Assembly (NCBI RefSeq): GCF_031344055.1
Contig: NZ_JADBEN010000006.1
Length of the DNA stretch: 64,000 nt
Strand: one strand, 5' to 3'
Source of the DNA: Methylobacillus flagellatus_A
GTDB taxonomy: Bacteria > Pseudomonadota > Gammaproteobacteria > Burkholderiales > Methylophilaceae
The stretch's first letter is position 1; every line of letters begins with the position of its first letter. The translations under genes and the position numbers were made by a program. The notes under the pieces are model-generated. The model was given only the letters and a program-made list of their open reading frames with translations, made no database searches and was not told the DNA's origin. Positions 17,083 through 26,064 of the stretch are shown piece after piece.

Positions 17083-19020
17083 TTAATGCTTTTCCTGCTG
17101 CCGGCTGAGCAGCGTGCCGGCGACGATGAGCGCCAGCACTATGCCTTGCGCGGTCAGCGTCTGGATGGTGGGGTGTATGCCCAGCAGCGGCAGGCTGAAG
17201 AAGTGGATGCGGTCTGCGGCAATGACGCCTGCCTCCTGCAACGCTGCGATGCCATTGCCTGCAAACACGACGGCCAGCAAGGCCAGCAGGCCTGCCGTGG
17301 CGGCAAAGAACTTGCCCAGCGGCAGGCGGACGCTGAATTTGAGGATCGCCCATGAGATGATCGCCAGCAGGACGGCGGCCGCTACGATGCCGCCGACCAC
17401 GGCGCCCTGGCCCTCCGCTCCTGCCTGCGCCCAAAGCGCCTGGTAGAACAGGATGACCTCGAACAGCTCACGGTATACCGCGAGGAACGACACCCCGGCA
17501 ATGGCCCACCAGGTACGCTTGTTGAGGGCGGCGGTCACGTGGTGGCTGATGAATTGCTGCCAGGCGTGGGCGTGCGACTTGCTGTGCAGCCAGTAGCCCA
17601 CGTACAGCAGCATGGCAGCGGCAACCAGCGCGGTGACGCCCTCTGTCATCTCGCGGCCCGCGCCGGAGATGGTGAGCAGGTAGCTCGCGACGAACCAGGT
17701 GACGCCGCCCAGCACGACGGCGAAGATCCAGCCGAGGTGGAAGTAGGGCAGGGCATCACGCCTGCCGGTCTTGCTGATGAAGGCGCTCAATGCGGCGAGG
17801 ATCAGGATGGCTTCCAGCCCTTCGCGCAACAGGATCAATAGCGAGCTGACGAACGCGGTCACGCCGGTCAGGCTGCCGGACCCCAGCCTTTCATCGGCTT
17901 CGTCGAGCAGGTCGTTGATCCGATCGATTTGCGCTTCGATTTCATCAGCGCCGGCATTGCGCGCGATGGCGCTGCGCAGGTCCATCATGTGGCGCTCGAT
18001 CTCGAGGCGGAGCGGCTTGTCGATGTTGTCCAGGCTGTTTTCCACCAACTCGAAACCTTCGAGGTAGGCGCTGATGGCATGCTGGCGCGCATTGGCATAG
18101 TCGCCATCGCGATAGGCTGCCAGCGCGGCCTCCAGCTTGCTGCGCGAAATGTTGAGCGGATTGCCGGCAACCGCCTGCAACGCGGACGGCTGTGCGGCGA
18201 GGTAGGTTTGCACGTCGCTGAGGCCGGCCTGCTCAAGCTCGGCAGGGGCCTGCATCACCAGTTGCTTCAGGCTGCCCAGTTCCGTCTTGCCGCGGCCCTG
18301 TTGCCATGATTGCTCGCCAGCGGCCTTCTGCTCGTCGGTGGCGCGCAAGGTGCTCACATAGAACGCCAGGCTCCAGCGGTCGGCTTCGGGCAGCTGCGCA
18401 TAGGATTGCATCGGGGTGCCGTTCACGCCCAGGGTGATGGTGTTGTAGAGGCCGTAGATGCTGCGCATGCGCATGCGGTCCTGGTCGTGGAAATTGCTGG
18501 GCTCTGGTTCCAGCCCCTTTGCCAGCGGGCCATCCCCGTGGCCGGTGACGCCGTGGCAGGCGGCGCAGGTTTCGCCGAACAATTGCGCGCCGCGGTTGAG
18601 GTCGGGAATGTCCTTGGGCGCGACGGTGATCTTGTACGCCTGAATCACGGCAAGGCGCAGGTTGTTGGCAGTTGCCGATACGGCTTCGCCTTCCGCTTTT
18701 GCCAGAATCTGCTCGCGCAGCTTTGCCGCCTGCTTGAGCAATTCCGCCTGCTGGGTAACGGCAGGCAGTTCCGAAATCAAGTTGGCGGACTGGGTGGCGA
18801 ACTCGAGCTGTTCTTCATATTCCTCGGGGTTGAGCACCTCGCCGCCCTGCACGAACTCGGGGTAGTCCACGCTGACGTAATCCAGCATATGCACCGCAGT
18901 CTGCGCTTTTTCTTCATTGGTGACGGCGAATGCAGGGTGATAGCTGGCCAGCCAGATCAAGCTGCCGATCACAAGCATGTGCAAGGGAGGCAACAGGCGG
19001 GACAGGGCAATGGGCATCAT
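17083..19020 (-). CDS. Cytochrome c / FTR1-family iron permease fusion
   Basis: 645 residues from the ATG at 19018-19020 (AAGG 9 bases upstream). Order: signal peptide to about 32; a helical periplasmic part; a c-type haem domain with CAACHG at 152-156 and a likely axial methionine in GTPMQSY; a helical linker; and a C-terminal membrane domain with the FTR1 motifs REGLEAILI and YRELFEVILF. FTR1 permeases import ferric iron after oxidation of ferrous iron, so the fused cytochrome may accept the electrons. Known annotations of this fusion exist in proteobacteria, but the mechanism is not settled. It lies next to an M61 peptidase gene. Confidence 0.88.
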   Translation of the reverse strand: MMPIALSRLLPPLHMLVIGSLIWLASYHPAFAVTNEEKAQTAVHMLDYVSVDYPEFVQGGEVLNPEEYEEQLEFATQSANLISELPAVTQQAELLKQAAKLREQILAKAEGEAVSATANNLRLAVIQAYKITVAPKDIPDLNRGAQLFGETCAACHGVTGHGDGPLAKGLEPEPSNFHDQDRMRMRSIYGLYNTITLGVNGTPMQSYAQLPEADRWSLAFYVSTLRATDEQKAAGEQSWQQGRGKTELGSLKQLVMQAPAELEQAGLSDVQTYLAAQPSALQAVAGNPLNISRSKLEAALAAYRDGDYANARQHAISAYLEGFELVENSLDNIDKPLRLEIERHMMDLRSAIARNAGADEIEAQIDRINDLLDEADERLGSGSLTGVTAFVSSLLILLREGLEAILILAALSAFISKTGRRDALPYFHLGWIFAVVLGGVTWFVASYLLTISGAGREMTEGVTALVAAAMLLYVGYWLHSKSHAHAWQQFISHHVTAALNKRTWWAIAGVSFLAVYRELFEVILFYQALWAQAGAEGQGAVVGGIVAAAVLLAIISWAILKFSVRLPLGKFFAATAGLLALLAVVFAGNGIAALQEAGVIAADRIHFFSLPLLGIHPTIQTLTAQGIVLALIVAGTLLSRQQEKH

Positions 19021-19067
19021 GAGATATAACCTTGTTTTAATGCAGGTGCGGGTAATGTCGTATTTTA

Positions 19068-20822
19068 TCAACTTATGGCAAGCCAGTCCTGGCGCAGTTG
19101 ATCCTGTTCCGGTTTGCGTTTGTCGCCCACGGCGAGCGTGACGTCGGCGAGCGCATGGTCGCGCGGCTTGATGACGGTCGTCATGAGTTCGTCGCGGCGG
19201 AAGAAATGCAGGCCGATTTGGTTGCGCCCGCGCTTGAGCTGCTGCTTGAGCCCTTTGGCGCTGGCCTTCAGCTTGTCTTGCGCGACGAGCACGTCGCCTG
19301 CCGCCAGCCCTGCCTGTTCAGCCGCGCTGCCGCTGAAGACATAGCTGATGCGGGTGTCGTCGTTCGCGAGCTGCAGGCCCAGCCATTGGCGTACCAAGTC
19401 GGCATCGCCGGTTTTGGGAGCCGTATAGCGGATGCCGAATTTCGACAGCAGCTTTTCCAGCGGTGGGTCTTCGCAGCCTTGCACGCAGTCGCGGAACAGC
19501 GAGGCGAGCCTGTCGCCGCAGGTTTCCCTGATCAAGTCCTGCATGCTGCCTTCATCTACGAGCATGTCGTGTTTGAAGTTTTTCCAGAGCGCCAGCATGA
19601 CGTCGTCGAGCGAGCGCCCCTTGAGCCGCAGGCTGAGGTCTATCGCCAAGGCGACCAGCGAGCCCTTGAGGTAATAGCTGATCTGGCTGTTGGGCGTGTT
19701 TTCATCCGGCTTGTAGAGCTTGATCCAGGTGTCGAAGCTGGACTCCTCCAGTGGCTGTACTCTGCGCCCCGGCGTGCGCAGGTAGCGCGTGAGGTCCTTG
19801 CTCAACGCGGCGAGGTATTCCTGCTCGCTCATGAGGCCGCTGCGCACCAGCGCCAGGGTGTCGTAATAGGCGGTGAAGCCCTCGAACACCCATAACAGGC
19901 GCGTGTAGGCCTCGCGGCTGAGGTCCAGGTTGGCAAAGGCGCTGGGGCGGATGCGCTTGACGTGCCAGGCATGGAAATACTCATGGCTGCACAGGCCGAG
20001 AAAGTCCTGGTATTGCTGCCGGTCGTGCTGTTCATGCTTTACCGGCAGCCAGCTGCGCGGGCAGATCAGGCTGGTGGAGTCGCTGTGTTCGAGCCCGCCG
20101 TACTGGTTGTCGGCTGCGGCATAAAGCAGGAAGTCGTAGCGCTTGAACGGGGCCTCGCCGAAAAAGCGGATATGGTGTTCGCAGATTTTCTTCAGGTCGC
20201 GGCTGATGGCTTTGAGGTCTGCTTCGTGCCTGCCCGAGACGACCAGGCGGTGCGGCACGCCCATAGCCTTGAACTCCGCAATGGCCAAGTCGCCGATCTC
20301 GACCGGGTAGTCGATCAAGGCCTGGTAGTCGCTCGCCTCGTAGAGGCCGAAGCCGTTCGAGCTAGTTTTGCGGGCCGGCAGCGTGGTGGCGATGGTCCAG
20401 CCTGCATAGGCCTTGCCCGGATGGTGGATTTCGACGCTGCAATGTTCCTGCTCTTGCCCGGCTACTTGCAAGAACAGGCTGCTGCCGTTGAAGTAGGCGC
20501 GGGTGTGGTCGAGGTAGGCGGTGCGTACCGAGAGGTCGTAGGCGTACACCTGGTAGCGGATGACGAGCGGGTGCTTGCAAGGCGCTGCGACCCAGGTGCT
20601 TTTGTCGACTTTGCGCAGCTCGACTTCTTGCCTATCGCTGCTTGCATTGATACTGACGATGTGGCGCGCGAAATCTCTGACCAGGTAGCTGCCGGGTAGC
20701 CAGGCCGGCAACGACAGGCGCTGGCCTTCGGCTGCCGGGTGGGCGATGCGGCATTCCAGCTCGAACAAGTGGCTTTGCGGCGTATCGAAACGCACGTCAT
20801 AGTGGATATTGTGTGGCTTCAT
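19068..20822 (-). CDS. M61-family glycyl aminopeptidase with PDZ domain
   Basis: 584 residues without a signal peptide. The zinc motif HEYFH is in LCSHEYFHAWHVKRIRP, with a downstream glutamate in LLWVFEGFTAYYD. A PDZ-like domain lies near the C-terminus (LGLQLANDDTRISYVFSGSA and AAGDVLVAQ). M61 enzymes remove N-terminal glycine or similar residues. The gene is followed by the iron permease; the 47-base gap allows co-transcription. Confidence 0.9.
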   Translation of the reverse strand: MKPHNIHYDVRFDTPQSHLFELECRIAHPAAEGQRLSLPAWLPGSYLVRDFARHIVSINASSDRQEVELRKVDKSTWVAAPCKHPLVIRYQVYAYDLSVRTAYLDHTRAYFNGSSLFLQVAGQEQEHCSVEIHHPGKAYAGWTIATTLPARKTSSNGFGLYEASDYQALIDYPVEIGDLAIAEFKAMGVPHRLVVSGRHEADLKAISRDLKKICEHHIRFFGEAPFKRYDFLLYAAADNQYGGLEHSDSTSLICPRSWLPVKHEQHDRQQYQDFLGLCSHEYFHAWHVKRIRPSAFANLDLSREAYTRLLWVFEGFTAYYDTLALVRSGLMSEQEYLAALSKDLTRYLRTPGRRVQPLEESSFDTWIKLYKPDENTPNSQISYYLKGSLVALAIDLSLRLKGRSLDDVMLALWKNFKHDMLVDEGSMQDLIRETCGDRLASLFRDCVQGCEDPPLEKLLSKFGIRYTAPKTGDADLVRQWLGLQLANDDTRISYVFSGSAAEQAGLAAGDVLVAQDKLKASAKGLKQQLKRGRNQIGLHFFRRDELMTTVIKPRDHALADVTLAVGDKRKPEQDQLRQDWLAIS

Positions 20823-20856
20823 TGGCAGTAAGCTCGATCAGGTCAGTATCAATATG

Positions 20857-20884
20857 AAAAAAGCCCGCCGCCGGGCGGGCTTTT
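20857..20884 (-). terminator. Rho-independent terminator of the parvulin gene
   Basis: Stem GCCCGCC (20863-20869) and GGCGGGC (20874-20880) with a 4-base loop; read on the minus strand it is followed by six T. It separates the parvulin operon from the M61 gene. Confidence 0.88.
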
Positions 20885-20912
20885 CCGTGTCAAGCAGAGT
20901 GTTGCTTAAGGA

Positions 20913-21731
20913 TTACTTGGCGACAGTGGCGCCGGCGGGAGCCTCGATCTTGGCCTTGCTGCGCAGGTCGGTCAGCAGTTTTTCCAGGTTGCGCTGTTGC
21001 AGCTGCTTTTGCAGGCCTTCCTTCACGTCATCGTAGGAAGGCGGTTGCGTGGTGCGGGTGTCTTCCAGCTTGATCACGTGCCAGCCGAACTGGGTCTGCA
21101 CCGGTGCGGTGGTGTACTTGCCCTTTTGCAGCTTGGCGACGGCATCGCTGAACGGCTTCACCATGCCGGCCGGTGCGAACCAGCCCAGGTCGCCGCCTTT
21201 TTCCTGTGAGCCGGGGTCCTTGGATTTTTCCTTGGCCAGCTTGGCGAAATCACCGCCCTTGCCGAGCTGGGCGATGATGTCCTTGGCTTCGGCCTCGGTT
21301 GGCACCAGAATGTGGCGCGCGCTGTATTCCTTGTCGCCCAGCTCCTGTTTGTATTTCTCGTATGCCAGCTTGGTGTCGGCCTCGCTCACGGGATGCTTCT
21401 TGATGTAGTCCTGCAGGAAGGTGTTGACCAGCAGTTCGCGGCGGGTTAGCTCTTCCTTGGCAAGGTAGTCAGGCTGCTTGTCCAGGCCAGTGCGCTGTGC
21501 TTCCTGGTAGATCAGTTCACTGCCGATCAGCTTGTTGATGATAACGTTCTTGACGTTGTCGTCCACATTCTGGCCGCGGGAAGAGGCTTCCTTGGCAATG
21601 TAATCGTACAGGGATTGCTTGATCGGCTTGCCGTTGACGGTGGCAACGCTGCCGTTGGCGCCAGCAGCAAAAGCGGGTTGCAGGACACCGAAGGCAACCG
21701 TGGCAATCAGGGCGCTGGTAGTGAGTTTCAT
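20913..21731 (-). CDS. Periplasmic parvulin-type peptidyl-prolyl isomerase
   Basis: 272 residues from the ATG at 21729-21731, which has GGAA upstream and begins the signal peptide SALIATVAFGVLQPAFA; an extension to 21764 is unlikely. It has a SurA/PrsA-like N-terminal chaperone region, then a rotamase domain (ARHILVPTEAEAKDII, DLGWFAPAGMVKPF, TQFGWHVIKLEDTR). It assists folding of exported and outer-membrane proteins. The bolA-yciI-yciB genes upstream on the same strand form the usual betaproteobacterial neighbourhood. Confidence 0.92.
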   Translation of the reverse strand: MKLTTSALIATVAFGVLQPAFAAGANGSVATVNGKPIKQSLYDYIAKEASSRGQNVDDNVKNVIINKLIGSELIYQEAQRTGLDKQPDYLAKEELTRRELLVNTFLQDYIKKHPVSEADTKLAYEKYKQELGDKEYSARHILVPTEAEAKDIIAQLGKGGDFAKLAKEKSKDPGSQEKGGDLGWFAPAGMVKPFSDAVAKLQKGKYTTAPVQTQFGWHVIKLEDTRTTQPPSYDDVKEGLQKQLQQRNLEKLLTDLRSKAKIEAPAGATVAK

Positions 21732-21785
21732 GAGAATTCCTTGGCTGGTTAAAATGGATGTCATAAAGTTGAGCGTGCTAACGTA

Positions 21786-22064
21786 TCAGTCAATTGTGAC
21801 AACAGGAGGTTCATCTGCCGCAATCGCCTGGATGCTGAGCGCATGTATTTTCTGTGGGATCAGGTCGCCCAGTATTGCATAAACCTGGCGGTGCCGCATG
21901 ACCTGGGACTTGCCGGAAAACTGCGCGCTGGCAATGGTCAGGAAGAAATGCCCGCCGCCGTTGCTGCCCGCGTGGCCCCTGTGCAGGGCGCTGTCGTCAC
22001 GAATCTCCAACGCGGTGGGTTCCAGTACCGAGAGTCTGCTGCGGATTTCTTCTGTCAGGGTCAT
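21786..22064 (-). CDS. BolA-family protein
   Basis: 92 residues. The BolA fold is visible in HAGSNGGGHFFLTIASAQF and in RHRQVYAILGDLIPQKIHAL, including the conserved histidine used in iron-sulfur binding with monothiol glutaredoxins. BolA proteins act in Fe-S trafficking and stress regulation. It overlaps the yciI stop by four bases, so the two are translationally coupled. Confidence 0.9.
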   Translation of the reverse strand: MTLTEEIRSRLSVLEPTALEIRDDSALHRGHAGSNGGGHFFLTIASAQFSGKSQVMRHRQVYAILGDLIPQKIHALSIQAIAADEPPVVTID

Positions 22065-22363
22065 GCTGGCAATGTCTTGCGAAAAGGTTTGACTGTGACA
22101 GCGGAATAAACGCCTGCGTTCACGAACGGGTCGTCATTGGCCCAGGCTTGCGCAGCCTCCAGGCTGTCGAACTCCGCCACGATCAGGCTGCCGGTGAAGC
22201 CGGCCGGGCCCGGGTCATTGCTGTCGATCGCGGGGAAGGGGCCGGCCAGCAACAGGCGGCCCGCGTCCTGCAAGGCCTTCAGGCGCTCAAGGTGGGGAGG
22301 ACGGGCAGCCAGGCGCTTTTCCAGGCTGTCGGGGGCGTCTTCCGCGATGATGGCGTACCACAT
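22061..22363 (-). CDS. yciI: YciI-family protein
   Basis: 100 residues of the small YciI (dimeric alpha-beta barrel) family, with the start MWYAIIAEDAPDSLEKR, the His-containing segment ARPPHLERLKAL and the AGPFPA loop. The biochemical role is unknown; a hydrolase-like His-Asp pair has been proposed for the family. It lies one base from yciB and overlaps bolA, the same grouping as in other beta- and gammaproteobacteria. Confidence 0.88.
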   Translation of the reverse strand: MWYAIIAEDAPDSLEKRLAARPPHLERLKALQDAGRLLLAGPFPAIDSNDPGPAGFTGSLIVAEFDSLEAAQAWANDDPFVNAGVYSAVTVKPFRKTLPA

Positions 22364-22902
22364 TATTTCTTATCCTGTTCGATGATGTGCTTGTTGAGCA
22401 GCAGGGTCTGGCCGATCACGAACACGAACATCAGGCCCATGGTGCCAAACAGCTTGAAATCCACCCAGAGGTCGGTGGAGTAATTGAAGGCGACATATAG
22501 GTTGAGGAAACCCAGCAGCAAGAAGAACATCGCCCATGCCAGGTTGAGGCGGCTCCAGATCGGGTCCGGCATGGCAATCTGCTTTTCCATGAAGCTGCGG
22601 ATCAGGTTGCGTTTGAACAGCCACTGGCTGCCCAGCAGGCCGACGGTAAATACCCAATAGAGGATGGTGGGCTTCCATTTGATGAAGCTTTCATCGTGCA
22701 GCCACAAGGTGGCGCCGCCAAACACCACGATGATGACGCCGCTCATGATCAGCGCGTTGTCCACCTTGCCGGTCCTGGCCTTGGCCCAGACGATCTGGGC
22801 GATGGTGGCGACAATCGCAGCGGCAGTAGCTTCGTAAATGCCGAACAGCTTGTAAACGATGAAAAAAAGAATAACCGGGAATAGATCGTAAAGAAACTTC
22901 AT
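22363..22902 (-). CDS. yciB: Inner-membrane septation protein YciB (IspZ)
   Basis: 179 residues, about five hydrophobic helices, beginning MKFLYDLFPVILFFIVYKLF as in the YciB/IspZ family. It is an integral inner-membrane protein linked to cell envelope synthesis and septation. Its stop overlaps the yciI start by one base. A strand switch to the PHP gene follows upstream. Confidence 0.93.
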   Translation of the reverse strand: MKFLYDLFPVILFFIVYKLFGIYEATAAAIVATIAQIVWAKARTGKVDNALIMSGVIIVVFGGATLWLHDESFIKWKPTILYWVFTVGLLGSQWLFKRNLIRSFMEKQIAMPDPIWSRLNLAWAMFFLLLGFLNLYVAFNYSTDLWVDFKLFGTMGLMFVFVIGQTLLLNKHIIEQDKK

Positions 22903-23012
22903 GTGTCGTCCGCAGGCCGTGCGCTAGGGTGCATCGGGATTAGGTTTTAAGTTGATGCGGTATTTTGCTATGATTCGGCAAGACTAACAAGCTGTACTGC
23001 CAACCCGCCTCC

Positions 23013-23867
23013 ATGCCATCCCTTATCGACTTGCATAGTCACTCCACGGTTTCTGATGGATTGCTCGCGCCGGAGGCGCTGGTGGCGCATGCCGCGGAGC
23101 AGGGCGTGAAGGTATTATCCCTGACGGATCATGACGATACGGCAGGCCTGGCGGCGGCTGCCAGCGCGGCGGCCGGGCACGGCATGCAGTTCATCAACGG
23201 GGTGGAAATTTCCGTCACCTGGCGCAGGCGCACCATCCATGTCGTGGGTTTGCGGGTGGATCCGGACTATGCCCCGTTGCGCGACGGGCTTGAAAAAATC
23301 CGCGCAGGACGCCATGTACGTGCGGAAGGCATTGCCGCCAGCCTGGAGAAATTCGGCATCAGCGGCAGCCTGGAGGGCGCCTACGCCCATGCCGGACAAG
23401 GCATCATCGGACGCGCGCATTTTGCGCGTTACCTGATCGAGCAAGGATACGCCTCCAATATGAAGAGCATATTCAAGCGCTACCTGGTCAAGGGCAAGCC
23501 AGGCTATTTCGAGCATCACTGGGCCACGCTGGAGGAGGTCGTCGCCTGGATCAACGGCAGCGGCGGCATGGCGGTGCTCGCGCATCCCGGCCGCTACGAT
23601 ATCGGGCGAAGCAATATGCTGTTATTGTTGGAGGAGTTCCGCAACCTGGGCGGCGAGGCGATCGAGGTCGTCACCGGCAGCCATACCGCGGACCAGTTCC
23701 AGGAGTACGCGAAGCTTGCGCATATGTTCGGCCTCAAGTCCTCCATGGGTTCCGATTACCACGGCCCGGGCCATGGCTATATTGAAATGGGCCGGCTGCC
23801 GGATTTGCCGCGCGGCTGCATCCCGGTCTGGCAGGATTGGCCGGAAACCCGATCGCTTAACAGTTAA
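23013..23867 (+). CDS. PHP-domain phosphoesterase (RNase AM / YciV type)
   Basis: 284 residues. The PHP metal motif HSHSTVSDG at 8-16 is followed by LTDHDDTAG, the insert with the third metal site and the late motif LAHPGRYD, then GSDYHGPG. YciV-type enzymes hydrolyse 3',5'-nucleotide bisphosphates and trim RNA 5' ends. It is followed after 12 bases by a Sua5/YciO gene, as in E. coli where yciV and yciO are neighbours. Confidence 0.88.
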   Translation: MPSLIDLHSHSTVSDGLLAPEALVAHAAEQGVKVLSLTDHDDTAGLAAAASAAAGHGMQFINGVEISVTWRRRTIHVVGLRVDPDYAPLRDGLEKIRAGRHVRAEGIAASLEKFGISGSLEGAYAHAGQGIIGRAHFARYLIEQGYASNMKSIFKRYLVKGKPGYFEHHWATLEEVVAWINGSGGMAVLAHPGRYDIGRSNMLLLLEEFRNLGGEAIEVVTGSHTADQFQEYAKLAHMFGLKSSMGSDYHGPGHGYIEMGRLPDLPRGCIPVWQDWPETRSLNS

Positions 23868-23879
23868 GGTAGAGTCAAG

Positions 23880-24509
23880 TTGGCGCAATATTTTGTTATT
23901 CATCCTGAAAACCCTCAGACGCGTCTGATCAACCAGGCGGTTGCCATCCTGCGCGATGGCGGCGTGATCGCCTATCCCACGGATTCCAGCTATGCGCTTG
24001 GCTGCATGCTGGGCAACAAGGACGCGCAGGACCGCATCCGCGCCATCCGCGGCGTGGACGACAGCCATCATTTCACGCTGGTCTGCCGAAACCTGGCCGA
24101 ACTTTCCACCTATGCCCAGGTGGACAACAGCCAGTTCCGGTTATTGAAAGCCAATACGCCGGGGCAATATACCTTCATCCTCAAGGCCACGCGCGAAGTG
24201 CCGCGCCGCTTGCAGCATCCCAAGCGCAGCACCGTGGGCCTGCGGGTGCCGCAGCATGCCGTCACCCTGGCATTGCTGGAAGAGCTGAACGAACCGATGT
24301 TGAGCATGACGCTGCAACTGCCCGGAGACGACGCGCCCCTCAACGAAGCATGGGAAATCCGCGACCAGCTGGAGCACCAGGTGGAACTGGTGATCGATGC
24401 CGGCGCATGTTCGATCGACCCGACCACGGTGATCGACCTGACGGCGGAAAGCCCCAGCCTGATCCGCCTGGGTGCGGGCGATCCCGCGCCGTTCGGATTG
24501 GAGGCATGA
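23880..24509 (+). CDS. yciO: Sua5/YciO/YrdC-family protein (YciO-like)
   Basis: 209 residues, apparently from a TTG at 23880. The Sua5 fold shows AYPTDSSYALGCMLGNKDA, the KxR-like segment RIRAIRG and HFTLVCRNLAELSTYA. Members make or hydrolyse threonylcarbamoyl-AMP; the YciO branch next to yciV is distinct from the essential TsaC. It overlaps the downstream M50 gene as ATGA. Confidence 0.85.
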   Translation: MAQYFVIHPENPQTRLINQAVAILRDGGVIAYPTDSSYALGCMLGNKDAQDRIRAIRGVDDSHHFTLVCRNLAELSTYAQVDNSQFRLLKANTPGQYTFILKATREVPRRLQHPKRSTVGLRVPQHAVTLALLEELNEPMLSMTLQLPGDDAPLNEAWEIRDQLEHQVELVIDAGACSIDPTTVIDLTAESPSLIRLGAGDPAPFGLEA

Positions 24510-25150
24510 TGGAGCTCACCTTGATCCAGAAAATCGCCATCTACGCCTTGCCGGTGATTTTCGCGATTACCGTGCATGAGGCTGCGCATGGCTACATTGC
24601 CCGCTATTTCGGCGACACCACGGCGGAAAGTATGGGCCGGATTACGCTCAACCCCATCAAGCACATCGACCCGATAGGCACCATCCTGGTTCCGGCATTG
24701 CTGGTACTTTCCGGCACCGGCTTCCTGTTCGGCTGGGCCAAGCCGGTGCCTGTCGATTATGCGCGCCTGCGCAACCCTAAGCAGGATATGCGCTGGGTGG
24801 CTGCTGCAGGCCCTGCGTCGAATTTCCTCATGGCGATTTTCTGGGCGATGGTCTACAAGTTTGCCACCACCTTGTCGGGCGACTTTGCCATGCCGCTCAG
24901 CCTGATGGGGCAGGCCGGCATCCTGGTCAACGTGGTGCTGATGGTGCTCAACCTGCTGCCGTTGCCGCCATTGGACGGCGGCCGGATTGCGGTCAGCCTG
25001 ATGCCCAACCAGATGGCGTATAAATTTGCCCAGGTCGAGCGCTACGGCTTTATCATTCTGCTGGTATTGATGTTCACTGGCATCCTGTCCAAGATCATGA
25101 TGCCCTTCATCATGCTCTTGCTGGCAATGTTTGCCGGTATTTTCAGCTGA
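24506..25150 (+). CDS. Site-2-protease-type M50 membrane metalloprotease
   Basis: 214 residues, or 213 if the second ATG at 24509 with GGAG 5 bases upstream is used. The zinc motif HEAAH is at 24-28 inside the first helix, and LPPLDGGRI provides the third ligand. It is the short form without PDZ or CBS domains. The substrate is unknown. It lies in the yciV-yciO-M50-scpAB run common in betaproteobacteria. Confidence 0.9.
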   Translation: MMELTLIQKIAIYALPVIFAITVHEAAHGYIARYFGDTTAESMGRITLNPIKHIDPIGTILVPALLVLSGTGFLFGWAKPVPVDYARLRNPKQDMRWVAAAGPASNFLMAIFWAMVYKFATTLSGDFAMPLSLMGQAGILVNVVLMVLNLLPLPPLDGGRIAVSLMPNQMAYKFAQVERYGFIILLVLMFTGILSKIMMPFIMLLLAMFAGIFS

Positions 25151-25177
25151 ACTATCAAACCAGGAAAAGGAGGCGAC

Positions 25178-25246
25178 ATGGCGATGCGGTTTGAGGTCTG
25201 GCGTTTGTCGGCGATATCCATGGCTGGCCTGCAAGCTGTCCAGTGA
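25178..25246 (+). CDS. Possible 22-residue leader peptide before scpA
   Basis: A short frame from ATG 25178 to TGA 25244-25246 is preceded by AAAAGGAGG at ideal spacing, the strongest ribosome-binding site in this interval. It encodes MAMRFEVWRLSAISMAGL and four more residues, with one Trp. It lies in the 110-base gap between the M50 gene and scpA and ends 14 bases before the scpA ATG, which itself has a weaker site. It may couple translation to scpA; no homologue is known to me. Confidence 0.4.
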   Translation: MAMRFEVWRLSAISMAGLQAVQ

Positions 25247-25260
25247 AGGCTGTCTGAGCC

Positions 25261-26061
25261 ATGGTGACGCAACTTGCATTCGATGTCCGCATCTATGGCG
25301 AACAACTGGACGCTATTCCGCAGGATCTCTATATCCCGCCGGATGCGCTCGAAGTCTACCTCGAGGCCTTCGAGGGCCCGCTGGACCTGCTGCTGTACCT
25401 GATCCGCAAGCACAACCTCGATATCCTCGATATCCCCATGGCGCAACTGACCCGCCAATACATGGAATATGTCGAGAAAATGCGCGAGAGCAAGCTCGAG
25501 CTGGCGGCGGAATATTTACTCATGTCGGCGATGTTGATCGAGATCAAGTCGCGCATGCTGCTGCCCAAGCCGGAAAGCATAGAGCAGGAAGAAGACCCGC
25601 GCGCCGAGCTGGTGCGGCGCCTGATGGAATATGAGGCGATCAAGCTGGCGGCGGAACGCCTGGACGCCATGCCGGTGGCCGGCCAGGAAATCCAGGTGGC
25701 GCGCGCCTATTACGAACATATTGCCGAGACGGCCTGGCCCGAGGTCAGCTTCGATGAGCTGATGGCCGCCTGGCAGTCGGTGCTCAAGCGCGCGAGCCAT
25801 TTCCAGCACCACAAGGTCGGTCGTGCCGAGCTTTCGGTGCGCGAGCACATGAGCCTGGTATTACGCCGCCTGCAGCAGGAATCGTTGGTGGAGTTCACTG
25901 CCTTGTTCGATATAGAAAACGAAGGCCTGCCCACGCTGGTGGTGTATTTCCTTGCCATACTCGAGCTGGCGCGCGAGGGCCTGGTACGCATCACCCAGCA
26001 GGAACCTTTCAGCCCGATTTACCTGCAGGCGGCAGACATGCCGCTGGCGAGCGTCAACTAA
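25261..26061 (+). CDS. scpA: Segregation and condensation protein A
   Basis: 266 residues. The ScpA core is clear: FEGPLDLLLYLIRKHNLDIL, then LEYLLMSAMLIEIKSRMLLP-like helices, and a winged-helix C-terminus. ScpA is the kleisin subunit that bridges SMC heads in the chromosome-condensing SMC-ScpAB complex. scpB starts 3 bases after its stop. Confidence 0.94.
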   Translation: MVTQLAFDVRIYGEQLDAIPQDLYIPPDALEVYLEAFEGPLDLLLYLIRKHNLDILDIPMAQLTRQYMEYVEKMRESKLELAAEYLLMSAMLIEIKSRMLLPKPESIEQEEDPRAELVRRLMEYEAIKLAAERLDAMPVAGQEIQVARAYYEHIAETAWPEVSFDELMAAWQSVLKRASHFQHHKVGRAELSVREHMSLVLRRLQQESLVEFTALFDIENEGLPTLVVYFLAILELAREGLVRITQQEPFSPIYLQAADMPLASVN

Positions 26062-26064
26062 GTC

